A stretch of DNA of 64,000 nt from Athripsodes cinereus (Eukaryota > Arthropoda > Insecta > Trichoptera > Leptoceridae). The stretch is taken from the NCBI GenBank assembly GCA_947579605.1, contig OX388325.1, positions 7,745,572 through 7,809,571 on the forward strand, in the 5' to 3' direction. This document shows, piece by piece, positions 51,235-62,312 of this stretch. The number at the start of each line of letters is the position of its first letter. The first letter of the stretch is position 1. The translations under genes and the position numbers were made by a program. The notes below the pieces were generated by a model, which searched no databases, had not been told where the DNA came from, and saw nothing but the letters and a program-made list of their open reading frames with translations.

Positions 51235-51345
51235 GTTCTTTATTGAGAGAGAGACGTTTTTCGTCTTATAAGGACATTGTCAATCTACGAGATCTCTGAT
51301 ATTGACATTATCCTTATAAGACGAAAGACGTCTCTTAAGAACATA
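51235..51345. repeat. GAGAGACGTTTTTCGTCTT hairpin family, copy 1
   Basis: TTCTTTATTGAGAGAGAGAC, TTTTTCGTCTTATAAGGACA and the mirrored ATCCTTATAAGACGAAAGAC form a hairpin around GAGATCTC. A second copy is at 60978-61095. Weaker relatives are near 14740 and 50200. Confidence 0.7.
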
Positions 51346-51377
51346 ACATAGAAGAAGAAAACATTTCTTTTTTTTTT

Positions 51378-51982
51378 AAAGATATATCTGGGTTTTATTA
51401 TAAACCCAAATACAACCTTATACACCTTTCACAGTAAGCTAAAGCTTGTGTTGTGAAAGGGGAGTTTTGCCGGCACCTGAGATCAAACCACGGACAAAAC
51501 CAATCAGAAACCTCGATTGGAGAACCATGTCTACACAATGCAACATTGTGTAAAATCTAATCGGAGGAAGTGAGAAAGGTGTCCCAACGCTTACGAATTG
51601 GCTCTAGGCTGGCTTAAGTGATCACTTTCGGTGTCCATGGACAACGTTCACCAATTCCACCATTCTCACTGTCACGACTTAAGGTCCACCAATCGAGAGA
51701 CGCTTTATGCAATCCTTAGAAGCAACCATTTTATTGGGATCTCATTTTTCAGATCTCAATTGCACCTTTCTCACTTCTTTCGATTAGATCTTACACAATG
51801 TTGCATTGTGTAGACATGGTTCTCCAATCGAGGTTTCTGATTGGTTTTGTCATCTGCACCCAAATCCGGTTAATCAATAAAAAAAATTAGTACCTAAATA
51901 TTCTAAACATTTCAAACCACGGACTCCTTGTTCACGAGGCCGAGACTCTACCTCCAGGCTACCGACTAACTCATTTATTTCT
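51378..51982 (-). mobile_element. SINE2 split by family F
   Basis: The tail, body and B-box side lie at 51378-51495. The A-box side lies at 51925-51982 (CTCTACCTCCAGGCTACCGA). The two parts join into a normal SINE2 once the insert and one 13-bp duplicate are ignored. Confidence 0.88.
51496..51911 (+). mobile_element. Foldback family F, complete copy
   Basis: It is flanked by an exact 13-bp duplication, TCAAACCACGGAC, at 51483-51495 and 51912-51924, inside a SINE2. Arms AAAACCAATCAGAAACCTCG and CGAGGTTTCTGATTGGTTTT continue inward through ATGCAACATTGTGTA and GAAAGGTG. Beyond the right arm come CATCTGCACCCAAATCCGGT and an A-rich run, then CCTAAATATTCTAAACATT. Both termini equal those of 4973-5469. 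Confidence 0.85.
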
Positions 51983-52194
51983 TTTTTAATTTCGATATGG
52001 AATTCTACTACGTAAACACCGACACAGTGAATAGTAGGTATATTTCACTTTCTGTTTCAAGTTACTGCTTGTCTCTGTATCTTATTTCACTTTTTTCTAA
52101 TCGCCTGATGATGTAGTCGAGAGTCTCCAAATACTAGTACGCGAAGTTAATAAATGTCATTTGGAAGCTAACTACACACTGTTTTTTTTTCAAT

Positions 52195-52578
52195 GGGGAA
52201 AATGCTTGTGTGAGGAATATGAATAAAGGTTATCAATTCATATTAATAAATATACGCTGATCACGAATATCCTAATAAGAAACGATAAATAAAACTTTTC
52301 ATTCATTATTTTCATTTTAAAAATACATATTTTCTGTAATTGAATTATCACGTTGTGACGTCGCTAGGCGCTATGTTGTATTGGCACACATTTCACTCTT
52401 AGTAGGTACTGTTTGTAGCGGCTGATGACGCCAAACAGTGCTCTGCCACGAGTGGACGAAATGCGAAAATCGCTTTTTCAAATGATGATAAAAACCTTAA
52501 AAATGCACATTTAAAAATATAAAAAGCACCATATTTTTTCTAGTTTTCTGTACTGTTTTTTGAGCTGATTTTTTTCCC
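52195..52578. repeat. Dispersed repeat R, copy 2 (empty site)
   Basis: Matches 2255-2868 but lacks the MITE. The junction reads CTTAGTAGGTACTGTTTGTA where copy 1 has the insertion. Confidence 0.75.
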
Positions 52579-54104
52579 CGTATCTTGAAATGGACTTCCA
52601 ACAAATACCTTCGGTCAATAATATCGAAATTTGACAAAAATAACGATTTCTCAATTGTAAGACATGTCTACATACTTGATTAGCTATGGACAGTCGTTAT
52701 TTGTATGTACAATTTATAATTGTATCGAGTAACAGTATGACAGATTTATGAGAGTGAGTGATTATATTTCTCATAAACTTGCCAAGGTCAACAACATCTA
52801 CTGACTAATGCTAAATATAAGAACTATGATTAAATAGTACAACAACCATATAAGAATGGGTTCGGCATGTCTTAAGAATGCATTACTAACGATTAAACAC
52901 CAAGCAACTACACTTAAGGAGGCCCATCGTCCGCCCAGATCCTATAGAAATCTGGAGACTTTGATTTATACGAAATTCTTAACAAATCTCATTCACACCG
53001 GAGGTGCCATAGTGGGTAACCTAAAGGGTTGGCCGGCCAATAAAACCTCCATTTGTGGAATCTGTTGACTGCACTCCTTCGATGTCCATACAGTAATAAA
53101 ATAAAATAAAAATGAACAAAAGAATTTTCTTAAGTTTACTTAATTTAATCTTGGTGCGTTAATATTGTGGCTAAATTGTAATAAAATATAATAGGTATGT
53201 ACATATTTATTTTATTAAGAGTATTTTAAGAGCATAATGATATGTCACAAAATCTACCTAACTGGGCATGAGCCTGTACCAAGGCAGACTGAGCCAGTTT
53301 TTAACTTTACTTTGTCTCAGCACTTTACCATTAGGAACTTTAACATTCTTAACTTTACTTTGGTTATTTCTCTTACTCTATTTAATTACACAATAAAATG
53401 TTTTTTGTAAAATGCATATAAAAAACATCTTCTTGAATGCCTTTACTTTATTGACACGCAGAAGACAAATTGTATGTTTATTGAAAGCAGTTGGTTTGAT
53501 GATTACCTCATTTGTGGAAGACACTGTGAATGGATAATTACAAATTTTGTAAATATCATATTATGTTCTTATTTGAATACCAAAGAACTATTTCCAGTGG
53601 TATTTATGTTTTCGGATATGCAGAACAGGGGGGCTAAAAAGGCCACTTTATATGAATCATAATAAAATCATATTAGGAATTGTAAAACGATTTAACGGCA
53701 ACATTTCACCAAATATGAATCATTTGATGAAATGAATTGCGGGTGAATCGCGTACAATCGTGACCATTTTACGAAAATTAGAGGAATTGCTACTGATCTG
53801 CTGGCAATTCGGGAAATGAATCATCTGTAAACGAATTGCTCAATACGGCTATTTTAGGCCCCCAGATCTTCGATGTTCTCTCTCCTTTGAGCTTCCAGTC
53901 ACGGTGCTGAGAATATCCTCAAAAATGAGGGAAGAAAATTTTGCTGGTTCACTCACTGTAATTATTGATTTGGCTGTATATTGTTTTTTTTATGTTATAA
54001 CTGTATGTTTATAAAAGAAAATAAATAAATAAATAAAATGGCCCGAGTACAGAATCCAAAAGGTCCGAGATGAGAAGGCATCTGAAGATTTACACAGCAC
54101 ACAC
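52579..54104. other. No gene supported
   Basis: A 70-codon frame at 52856-53068 (ending NKTSICGIC) has no recognised family. A degraded SINE3 lies near 53450-53540. A LINE tail lies at 54005-54040 (AAATAAATAAATAAATAAAA). Confidence 0.4.
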
Positions 54105-54170
54105 GAAAACACCATCACGGTAGTTCGTTGGCTACCCCACTAATAAGAAATGCCGTGATGGTATGCATGA
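54105..54170. repeat. Compact hairpin made of SINE3 ends
   Basis: ACACCATCACGGTAGTTCGT and AAATGCCGTGATGGTATGCA mirror each other. GGCTACCCCAC lies in the middle. It looks like two 3' ends of SINE3 in opposite orientation. Confidence 0.5.
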
Positions 54171-55865
54171 AGGAATTTTCATTATTTTAAGTTGACATAA
54201 AATGTAGAAATTAAATAATATTTTTTTGGTTTAGTTCATTGTTTTTTGGGTGTCAAATGCAATGTGGAATAAAAATATATAAAAAAAACACATACATACC
54301 TATTTCATAAAATCCGAATAGAAAGTTGCTCTCTCTCTTTCTCTATATATGTATATCGAGTGATACTGTTATAATAATAATTATTATATATATACTGCAT
54401 CCCTTTTATAGAAGACAAAGAGTACGAACAGTAAATAACTGCTCACATAACTAATTATAATAATAAAACCACTATTTTATATCCGGGACACGTAACATGT
54501 AATTCGTAACTAATCATTTGCAACCAACACTCTTTTACATGACGCTCGAAAACTTAAAACTATGAATCAACTATTAGGTACACGTAATAGATTTATTTAC
54601 GCAATTTGAGAAAACAGTCACTTTTTTTTCGATGTTTTATTTTATTTTCTTCTCGTTCTCTTATACGTATAAACAAATTAGAATTTAATGAAAATTAAAT
54701 TAATATTTAATTAAAACTATTTGATAGAATATAAAAAAAAATACTACACAACAAAAAACTTTCAATTTTTAAGCATTTTTAATGGTATTGTAGTAATATC
54801 ATATCAAATAAAAAAGGATGGATATATATGAATACATTTATAAAAATGAGATAAACAATACACTTTATAAACGAATGAAGGAGATAAAATTATTAATCAC
54901 ATACACAAGTGCGAAAGAGATGTAAGATCTTGTTTTCATTCGGGATATTTCGAAATTTATTCGGTAACTTGCGACGAACGTCCCTCCCCCGCGAGGTCTA
55001 AAGAGGTACTGAATTTGAAAACGTAAACGCCTTTCTATTATGGTGTAGGTCTGCGATGAATGGAACGTCGAATGAAAATTCAAAACTATTTATGAACACC
55101 TCAACAAAATGTACATAGTGAACGTAAGGACAAAAATTTAATTCATACAATTTTCAACTATATTTTACACTGAACCATCTTGGAGGTTTCAATGCCCATG
55201 ACGTCACATAAAAAATAGCTTCAACAAAATGTTTAAATCAATTACATTGATAGAAAATATTTTGTGTACGTATTCGAAAATCTTTTTTACAAACAAGCTT
55301 TGAAGGTTGTTTACGTGCAAAAGACACGATATAAAAAGGGCTAATTTTAATATATAGATTTGCTGTGTTTGTTGTATAATTTGGTTGTCCTTTTTTATGA
55401 TAAAATATTTGAGAGGTTTTTGACATGACGTCATTGGAGGGGGAAAACTTTATGAGCAAGAAAATAGAGATACTTTACAAAAAGGTATCGATTACACTTA
55501 AAACATACTTGTTTTGTGTCAAGTGATTGTTTTGTACCTTTTGTTGTGCAATATTGTTCGGAATAATTACAATGTTTTTGGCATAATATCGAAGGCCTTG
55601 AGCAATAAAATGAGAGGGAAAGAGGGGTGTGACCGAGATAGCATGCGGAATTAAATATAGGGTGACCACAAATTCATTTTTAACATACCCACAGAACCGT
55701 TGTGTTGGTTACCCTATTATTTGCTTTATAATTATAGTGGTTTTATAATTGCGTTAAGTAATAAATTGTTTCGTAAAATTTATTATGAAAAAATATAAAT
55801 AAATTATATTCATACCATCGGAGCATTTCTCGCAAATTGAGTAGACTTCAGTAGACTAACTGCAT
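54171..55865. other. No gene seen
   Basis: AT-rich. TGACGTCA occurs at about 55199 and 55428 in roughly mirrored context and may mark a decayed MITE. Short minus-strand frames have no domains. Confidence 0.4.
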
Positions 55866-55869
55866 TTAA

Positions 55870-55950
55870 TCTGTCTATCTATCTATTCCCTCATGCCGCA
55901 TCCCATGTGGGGTACGAAGAGAGAACGGAACGACATACCTATAGATCTAT
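55870..55950 (-). repeat. LINE-A 3' end with TAGA tail
   Basis: The minus strand reads CGTTCCGTTCTCTCTTCGTA, CCCCACATGGGATGC and GGCATGAGGGAATAGATAGA. It shows a different tail repeat from the TATAG of the main copy. Confidence 0.75.
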
Positions 55951-56039
55951 CCTTATATATTTTATTCGCTTCTATACATTCATTCTATTTTTGTATTTTA
56001 TTTTTTTGATTTTTTAATTTTATTATTATGATTTTTATT

Positions 56040-56345
56040 TTATTATTCTTCTTCTTCTTCTAAATCTTTTATTAGACCCAGAGGTCTGTTCATGCAGGAG
56101 GGTCCTCTTGCGATGTGGATGCCCAGCTGTCCTTCCATCGTTTAGGGGGTCTTCCGGGTAGGCGTCGTCCATCAGGTAGTCCATGTAGAACAATCTTTGG
56201 GATTCTGGTGCTACCCATCCTCTGGACATGCTCGTACCAAAATCTTCGGCGTTGTCTTCCCCATCTGACAACATCTTGGACCTCACATATCTCCCGGATT
56301 ACAGTATTTCTCACACATTTCTTGCAGACTTTTTCCGGCAATGGC
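56040..56345 (-). pseudogene. LINE C-terminal fragment, lineage L4
   Basis: The minus frame MPEKVCKKCVRNTVIREICE, QRRRFWYEHVQRMGSTRIPK and GRRLPGRPPKRWKDSWASTS is the RRxW..HVxRM...RRxxGRPxKRWxD end of an RTE-like LINE. The stop is in place. A GAAGAAGAAGAAT tail follows. Confidence 0.85.
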
Positions 56346-56579
56346 TCGCAAAGTTCGCATCTCTGTTGTACGTAGCATGCTTTTTATTTTTATGATTTTT
56401 TATCTTTCTGACGACAATTTTTTAATTGAATTTATGTAATTTTTTTTTAAATGGACGTGGATGTTGATCCTAAATAATGTAAAGCGCCCTTGAAGTGATA
56501 TTATCACAGTACGGGCTATAGGTATAAATAGTCATATTATTGTCATACAACTACAGCTCATGGACGCACGTCGATTTCT

Positions 56580-56880
56580 CTTACTCAACTCACGGCCGCC
56601 TTTGAGAATTTAATCCATGTAATCAAGCCACATAGTTCTCGGACGCCCGCGCTCCCTACTGCTCGCACATCCTTTCTTTTAGACAGGTATTTCCTCCTTG
56701 CAATTCTTTCATTATTGGCTGCGTGTTGAGTAGGCACAAGAGAAATCGGCGTGCATGTATGAGAAGTAAATTGTATGAATGTGGAATTAGCGAAAGAAGT
56801 ATGTAAAGACAGGTTAATATGGCGCTTCGTTCACTCTGTTTACCCCAAATAGGTTGCGGTTTCAGGATATAGATATGTAT
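56580..56880. pseudogene. Two LINE-A scraps in head-to-head orientation
   Basis: 56580-56705 read on the minus strand contains GCGCGGGCGTCCGAGAACTA and TGGCTTGATTACATGGATTA. 56718-56875 on the plus strand contains GCGTGTTGAGTAGGCACAAG, GTGCATGTATGAGAAG and TGGCGCTTCGTTCACTCTGT. Both come from the same C-terminal region but are inverted relative to each other. The plus-strand part reaches a degraded 3' end. Confidence 0.75.
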
Positions 56881-56954
56881 ATAGTTATATTTATTTATTT
56901 TTTCATTACAAAACATACAATTTTATAGAGAAATGCATTCAAATTAAATATAAT

Positions 56955-57012
56955 CAATATCTAGAGGGCGAGTTTATCGCAAAGGCGCGATCTCTTCCAA
57001 CTAACCTAATAA
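56955..57012 (-). repeat. LINE tail (GTTAGTTGGAAGAGATCGCG family)
   Basis: GCGAGTTTATCGCAAAGGCG and GATCTCTTCCAACTAACCT, inverted relative to 63452-63520. Confidence 0.65.
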
Positions 57013-57055
57013 TATTACTAGATTACTTTTTACTATTGACCTACTCCTTTACTAT

Positions 57056-57445
57056 AAAACGTTGCGTGATAGAGTGAGGAATGAGGATATTATAAGAATG
57101 AGTGGATGCAAGAGGAGTGTTGTGGATAGAATGCGTGTAAATAAATTGAGATGAGTTGGTCATGTGGAGCGAATGGATGGTGTAAAATTGACGAAGATGT
57201 TGTGTGTATCTGAAAGAGGGGGTGTGAGAAAGCGCGGACGTCCAAAAAATACGTGGCTTGACTACGTGGACCAAATTCTCAAGGAGGGTCGCGTGTTGAG
57301 TAAGAGGAATCGGCGTGCATGTATGAGAAACTGGATGAATGTAGAGGAAGTGAAAGAAGTATGTAAGGGTAGATCAACATGGCGTTCCGTTCTCTCTGCC
57401 TACCCCACCTGGGACACAGCGTGAGGGAATAGTATAGTATAGTAG
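57056..57445 (+). pseudogene. LINE-A copy, last 120 codons and tail
   Basis: It starts abruptly at AAAACGTTGCGTGATAGAGT and follows the LINE-A frame (one internal stop near 57152). It runs through MLCVSERGGVRKRGRPKNTW, LDYVDQILKEGRVLSKRNRR and WRSVLSAYPTWDTA-stop to a TATAGTATAGTAGTAG tail. No clear duplication is seen. Confidence 0.88.
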
Positions 57446-57474
57446 TAGTACTTTTTACATGCAGAAAATTCCGA

Positions 57475-57675
57475 AACAATTGATCTCCCGCTCTTTTCAA
57501 AGAGTTTTACGGTGTAAAACTCTTTACCTACTAACTGTAAAAGCCTCTACTAATATCCCACCACGGCATATCCCACAAATGAGGTAGCTAGTAGACTATA
57601 AATATGCAAGTTGCTCTCTCTGTGTCAATAAAAATAAGAAAATCAAAATATGTGGCAATATACCTCATTACAGCT
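57475..57675 (-). mobile_element. SINE3 fragments
   Basis: ACCACGGCATATCCCACAAA, GAGGTAGCTAGTAGAC and TCTCTCTGTGTCAATA are the inverted 3' half. GATCTCCCGCTCTTTTC at 57480 is a plus-oriented 5' word, so the locus is rearranged. Confidence 0.6.
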
Positions 57676-57701
57676 GAATTGTAGATATCGTATATGTGAC
57701 G

Positions 57702-57906
57702 CAGGGTTACTCTTGACACAATCTAAATACGATCTTAATCTTATCTTAATCTTAATCATACGACTCGCAAAAAGACTATAGTCAAAAATACTACGCAACC
57801 GCGAGATTGGTATGCACTTATTTTTGACTACATAGTCACTTCGAGCGTCGTGTGGGATCATGACAAGATTGGGATCGTGTTTATTATTGTGTCAAGAGAA
57901 ACCATG
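57702..57906. mobile_element. CAGGGTTACTC foldback MITE, copy 4
   Basis: CAGGGTTACTCTTGACACAA and the right GTCAAGAGAAACCATG. The internal CATACGACTCGCAAAAAGAC / GTCACTTCGAGCGTCGTGTG arms are more diverged than in copies 1 and 2. Confidence 0.8.
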
Positions 57907-58019
57907 CAGTTCTGCGAATAATAATTAGCATTTTATAGCAGAACACACAGATAATTTATATTAAAAAAAATGGAGTCTCCATGGAATAGTTAATAATGGT
58001 TTGATAAACATGTTTTTGA

Positions 58020-58115
58020 ATATTGTTTTTCTTTGTTTATGCATTATTTTTTTTGACTGTTTTTTTTTATTTGTAAAGGCTGACTCAGCCGTTTGTTATG
58101 TAAATAAATAAACTT
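58020..58115 (+). repeat. LINE 3' tail
   Basis: AAAGGCTGACTCAGCCGTTT followed by ATGTAAATAAATAAAC, a short stem-loop plus AAATAAAT tail as at 30641 and 46345. Confidence 0.5.
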
Positions 58116-58117
58116 CT

Positions 58118-58275
58118 TCAGGTTTTCGCAATCATTCTCATGTTTTGTGGTTATCATAATCTCCATGCCGGAGCTATCTTTGACATTTCTAACTCTTAAA
58201 ATGAGGACAGCATGCTCGTTGGAAGCTCGAGTCGAAAACAGTTTCACAACACGAGAATCCCGATTAACAGACGAC
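58118..58275 (-). other. Unassigned coding-like minus frame
   Basis: The minus strand reads MLSSVNRDSRVVKLFSTRAS, HAVLILRVRNVKDSSGMEIM and TTKHENDCENLKK. The composition looks more protein-like than neighbouring frames, and base composition here is closer to balanced. I recognise no family, and splice sites are not convincing. It could be a decayed host exon or transposon exon. Confidence 0.25.
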
Positions 58276-58619
58276 AACATAGATAAACTTCAAAACAAAA
58301 TAGGTACTAAAGAAATCACCCGTCACAAACTAATGTTAAATAATTAATTAAAACAGTGAGAGGCTAAAACATTATCCTAGTGTATTATTTTGTTGAAATA
58401 AAACAATTTTTGCATTGCAATATAAAACCTCGGTATTTCCTACAAGTTTCCTCATTTCTGAGTATCGTGATCTTGAATTCACACTTCAGTGGTTTAATTA
58501 GCTCTTTCTAAATCCGCTTATAAATATTTTATCAAAGACATCATACATAACAAGACTGTTATTCACTCTTTGACTAAATTCAAGTAAAAATAGGCTTTCC
58601 CACGTCGCAATAACGTCCA

Positions 58620-58855
58620 TATATTCAACAAATTGAGAATTTCGAAAGTTTTGATTTAATTGGCAACACACACAATTAAAGCCACTCTTTCAATTCCACA
58701 AATAAATACCTAACTATAAAAAATACACAGTTCCCTAAGTTCCCTTGAAATTTTATATATTTAGTTATGGAAAAAAAATAATGTACCCATTCATTTCGAT
58801 TGGTCTAACTATTGAACAGAACAAAGACAGCGATGTCTTTAACATCGGAGCGATT
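58620..58855. repeat. GTCCAGTTCC element, copy 4 (split by a Helitron)
   Basis: AATTCCACAAATAAATACCT, AAAATACACAGTTCCC and CTATTGAACAGAACAAAGAC match the other copies. The right terminus (GACATGGAACTGGACAGTCG) continues after the Helitron at 59268-59285. Confidence 0.6.
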
Positions 58856-58856
58856 A

Positions 58857-59162
58857 TCTAATATGTGTATAAAATTATCTTGTCACGATGTTTGTTATCA
58901 TACTCCACCGAAACGGCTGGACCGATTTTGATGAAATTTTGTGTGCTTATCGGGCAGGTCTGAGAATCGGCCGAAGTGTATTTTTCATATCCCTTAAAGT
59001 TAAGGGTGGTCCACCCCGAGTTTTCGTTTTTTATTTTTATTTTTTTATGGTGAGGCATTTAAAAATACATAAAGCCCTAATTTTTCACTCTTCTACCATC
59101 AACCCCTATTTTTTTATAGCTATATTAGTATTTGGCAAAACAACGTTTGCCGGGTCAGCTAG
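58857..59162 (+). mobile_element. Non-autonomous Helitron-like element 4
   Basis: Begins A|TCTAATATGTGTATAAAATT and ends GTTTGCCGGGTCAGCTAG|T. ACGGCTGGACCGATTTTGAT is a common Helitron-family word. It lies inside the GTCCAGTTCC repeat. Confidence 0.85.
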
Positions 59163-59814
59163 TTAATAGTAGGTATATTTCACTTTCTGATGTGTTTTTA
59201 AAGCATAATATAAATATGTACCTATACTAAAATAAAATAAAAAATTATTCATCGAATATGAGACATGGAACTGGACAGTCGATATTATCAGTTTATGGTA
59301 CATTAATAGAAGATATTATGTACATATTACTATGTGTTAAAAAGGGACTGTAGTGCCCCAATACATTCTATCTTAGGTGGCATGTTTTTTTTTTTAAGTG
59401 CACTATCTTGTTATAGTATAATGTCTTTGGTTCATTATACCTATTAAAATTTATAATTATTATTGTTAGATATTGTATTCACTCTCAATCCCTTACTGCG
59501 ATTTTGTGCCAAGGGTGTACCCAATGTTTCCTAGATGGGTGCAGCTTTAATTTTTTTTATTTTTCATCAATTTGTGCAAAAAACTCAGTTTTTAATTCAA
59601 TTTGTTATTATTTTTTTATTTTTTTTATTTATTTTTTTAACATAACAATTATACAGACCATGACAATACATTGACTATTTGATAAAAACTTAAATCTAAA
59701 CATCCTCCTTATAGAGAGTATAGAGACAAGTCTCGTGTAAAGGAGGTGGTATTGGTTTACCCTTTTTTCTCTCAGCTTTCACAATTTGAAATAGAGAGCA
59801 AATACCTTTGGTAA
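59163..59814. other. Right end of GTCCAGTTCC repeat, then no gene
   Basis: 59163-59290 completes the interrupted repeat. From 59290 to 59814 the DNA is AT-rich and no feature is recognised. Confidence 0.45.
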
Positions 59815-60157
59815 TTTTTTATGTGATGGAGGGAGGAATGATGGTATTAGGAGAATAAGCGAATGCGAACAGAGTGCTGTGGATAGAATTCATGTAAATA
59901 AGACATGTGTAAGGATGTTGCAAAGGGTGTATTTATCTGAAAGAGAGGGTGTAAGAAAGTGGAGATGTCCAAGGACTATGTGGCTTACAAATTCTCAAAG
60001 ATGGGCGTGTGTTGAGTAGGAGGATTCAACATTCGTGTATGAGAAACGGCATGAGTATGGAAGCAAAAGAAGTATGTAAGAGCAAAGCAACATAGCATTC
60101 CGTCCTGTCTGCCTACCCCACTTGGGATACGGCGTGAGGGCAAAGTATAGTATAGAC
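59815..60157 (+). pseudogene. LINE-A relative, C-terminus and tail
   Basis: ATTAGGAGAATAAGCGAATG, GAAAGAGAGGGTGTAAGAAA, GAGATGTCCAAGGACTATGT and CTGCCTACCCCACTTGGGAT correspond to the last about 110 LINE-A codons with several indels. It ends GTGAGGGCAAAGTATAGTAT. The hAT element at 60158 abuts the tail. Confidence 0.8.
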
Positions 60158-60480
60158 CAAGGGTCTCCAAACTACGGCATGCGGGGCCAAATCTGGCTCG
60201 CCAGTGCCATAAACCCGGCCCGCAACAGCCAATGTCTTATTGTTGTTACTATTGCTGGGATTAATTGGTGATGAAAACACATGATAATTACTCAGTTTTA
60301 TTTAATTGTAATAGTAATTGAAATGCAAAAAAAGAGTATGTTTGCTTAGGTCGTGCACTCTGCGACACGTCAGAAGTCAGACGTAGCTAAGAAGGGCAGA
60401 AAAATTAAAACTGTTTTAACCCTTGGAACATATTGAAGTAATCATTATGGCCCTAAGACTTCATAATTTGGAGACCCCTG
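60158..60480. mobile_element. hAT-type (Charlie-like) short element
   Basis: CAAGGGTCTCCAAACTACGG and the right ATTTGGAGACCCCTG are inverted termini of the common hAT style. They are flanked by GTATAGAC / GTAAAGAC (one mismatch) at 60150-60157 and 60481-60488. The subterminal GCGGGGCCAAATCTGGCTCG is typical of Charlie-type elements. No ORF. Confidence 0.85.
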
Positions 60481-60488
60481 GTAAAGAC

Positions 60489-60977
60489 AATACATGACTT
60501 TCGTTGTGAGACCTTTGTTTGACTCACAATATTTTCAGTTTGGTACCTATGGGCATGTAGGACACCAGAAAAATGACATAAAAGAGTGGGATGTTCTATT
60601 CAAGCCCATTATACTTCTGTTTATTTCTGGAGGAATGTGCAAGAGTCATGGGTCTATTAAACACAAAAAGGGACATAATAAATAAAAAAACAATAAATTG
60701 CAATAAAATCTACAAATATTTTTATTTTCTATGTAGCTTATAATAATATACAAACATCACTGAAAAAGAATTTACATTAAACAATTGACTTACATAATGT
60801 ACGACATAGTAACAAAATTAAACAAATCAACATTTTTTTAAAGTATGCAGGCAGAAATATCCTTTGTTATGAGTTCTATACAACTGCATTTTCCAAAACA
60901 GTCGGTTCTATGAAGTTTCTATAAAAAAATAGCAGTAAATAATATCAACGTTAAAATCTGATGAAATTAAAAAAAAA
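60489..60977. other. No gene supported
   Basis: A 63-codon frame at 60494-60685 has no recognised motif. The rest is AT-rich. Confidence 0.4.
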
Positions 60978-61095
60978 TGTTTTTATTGAGAGACGTTTTT
61001 CCTCTTCTTTCAAAGACAGTGTAAATCTTGAAAGAACAATCTCGATTGACAATGTCCTTGAAAGACGAAGGATGTCACTCTCAATAAAAATCTAT
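60978..61095. repeat. GAGAGACGTTTTTCGTCTT hairpin family, copy 2
   Basis: TTTTTATTGAGAGACGTTTT, CTTTCAAAGACA and the mirrored GTCCTTGAAAGACGAAGGAT, CTCTCAATAAAAA. The outer bases AATGTTTTTATTGAGAG and CTCTCAATAAAAATC are near-perfectly inverted. Confidence 0.7.
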
Positions 61096-61784
61096 ATAGT
61101 ACAAAAAAAACACTTGTTTTTTATGTTGTGAATTTTTTGACACAACTGGATGTTGGTAACTGAATTTTACTTACTAGAAGTGTAGATGTTAATCACATTT
61201 TGAATCACTTTAGAAAAATCATTCCAATTGATCACACTCACTGATAGTCAACCTATTTGAATATGTATTAACTAGGTAGGTATGTTGTATATGATACACA
61301 TACATATGTGAACTTCCTCTAGGAGTGCATGACACAGAGTTTTGACGCATACAACCAAGCCTTGAGTCAATTCATAACACTACACTGACACAACGAATGG
61401 TTAAAACATTGAATTCGTCAAAATTCAATCATCTATTGGATTCTTCTGACCAAAGACCAACATTATACATATAACAAAAATGTGCACTTCACTTTAGTTT
61501 TTCATAGACCTTACTGCGACCATGAAAAGCATATTTCTGCTTGAATTCGGTCAAAATCCCTTGTTACATTTAATAACTTTACTACTGACATTTAACTGCA
61601 AATGGATTTGTACAATTTCAATACAAAAATCATTCATATTTGTATTAAATATTCTTTAAATTATTTCACATGTTCACAAATATACAAAAAGTAGGTATTC
61701 AAATTATGAAAACACATATTGAGAAATATGATTTATATTATTAACAAACACATATTGATTTCAAGAATGGACACTCAATAGACA
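61096..61784. other. No gene seen
   Basis: AT-rich. The region may be the distal 3' side of the minus-strand host gene at 63039, but no polyadenylation site can be assigned. Confidence 0.35.
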
Positions 61785-62312
61785 CCTCATCAGCACAACC
61801 AACAGACTGTGCAAACTTCTTTTAGTAGGAAACAGAAAAGGTGCTCCGATGCTTACGAATTGGCTTAGGCTGGTTTAAGTGCACTTTACACATGGACATT
61901 CACCAATCCCTGTTTCAAACCATTATTTATTGTGACGCTGAGTTTCGAATTTTTCACAAAAATTGATTTATATATGTCGTTGGATTCGTAATTCAATATT
62001 CTATAACCGTAGAAAATTGTTTCTTTCAACACACACACCATTTGTACAAAAAAATAAAATAAAATGATGAGAAAATAAGCCAGCTACCTATATCCCTTTA
62101 TGAGTTGTTTTTAAGAATACAAAATGAACAATTTATTTCAGGAAAGTACCTACATTTAATACTTGTATAATAGTTTTTATCGAATTTCTCCAAATCACAA
62201 CAATGTATTATAGCGAATTTCGAAACTCAGCAACATAGTTAGCCAATTCATAAGCATTGGAGCACTTTTCCCGTTTCCTACTAAAGGGAGTTTGCACAGT
62301 CTGTCAATTGTA
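61785..62312. mobile_element. Foldback element related to family F
   Basis: CAACAGACTGTGCAAACTTC and its inverted match near 62292-62312 begin arms that run through TTAGTAGGAAACAG, GTGCTCCGATGCTTACGAAT and GCTGAGTTTCGAA. TTACGAATTGGCTTAGGCTG resembles family F. The GCTGAGTTTCGAAAT...CGCTATAA segment is the arm of the perfect hairpin at 63718. No ORF and no duplication identified. Confidence 0.65.

Noticed and set aside
14990..60155. Many KRxGRPRxxW-type small ORFs that might be host DNA-binding proteins
   Set aside because: They match the C-terminal ends of RTE-like LINE polyproteins, are 5'-truncated and carry retroelement tails.
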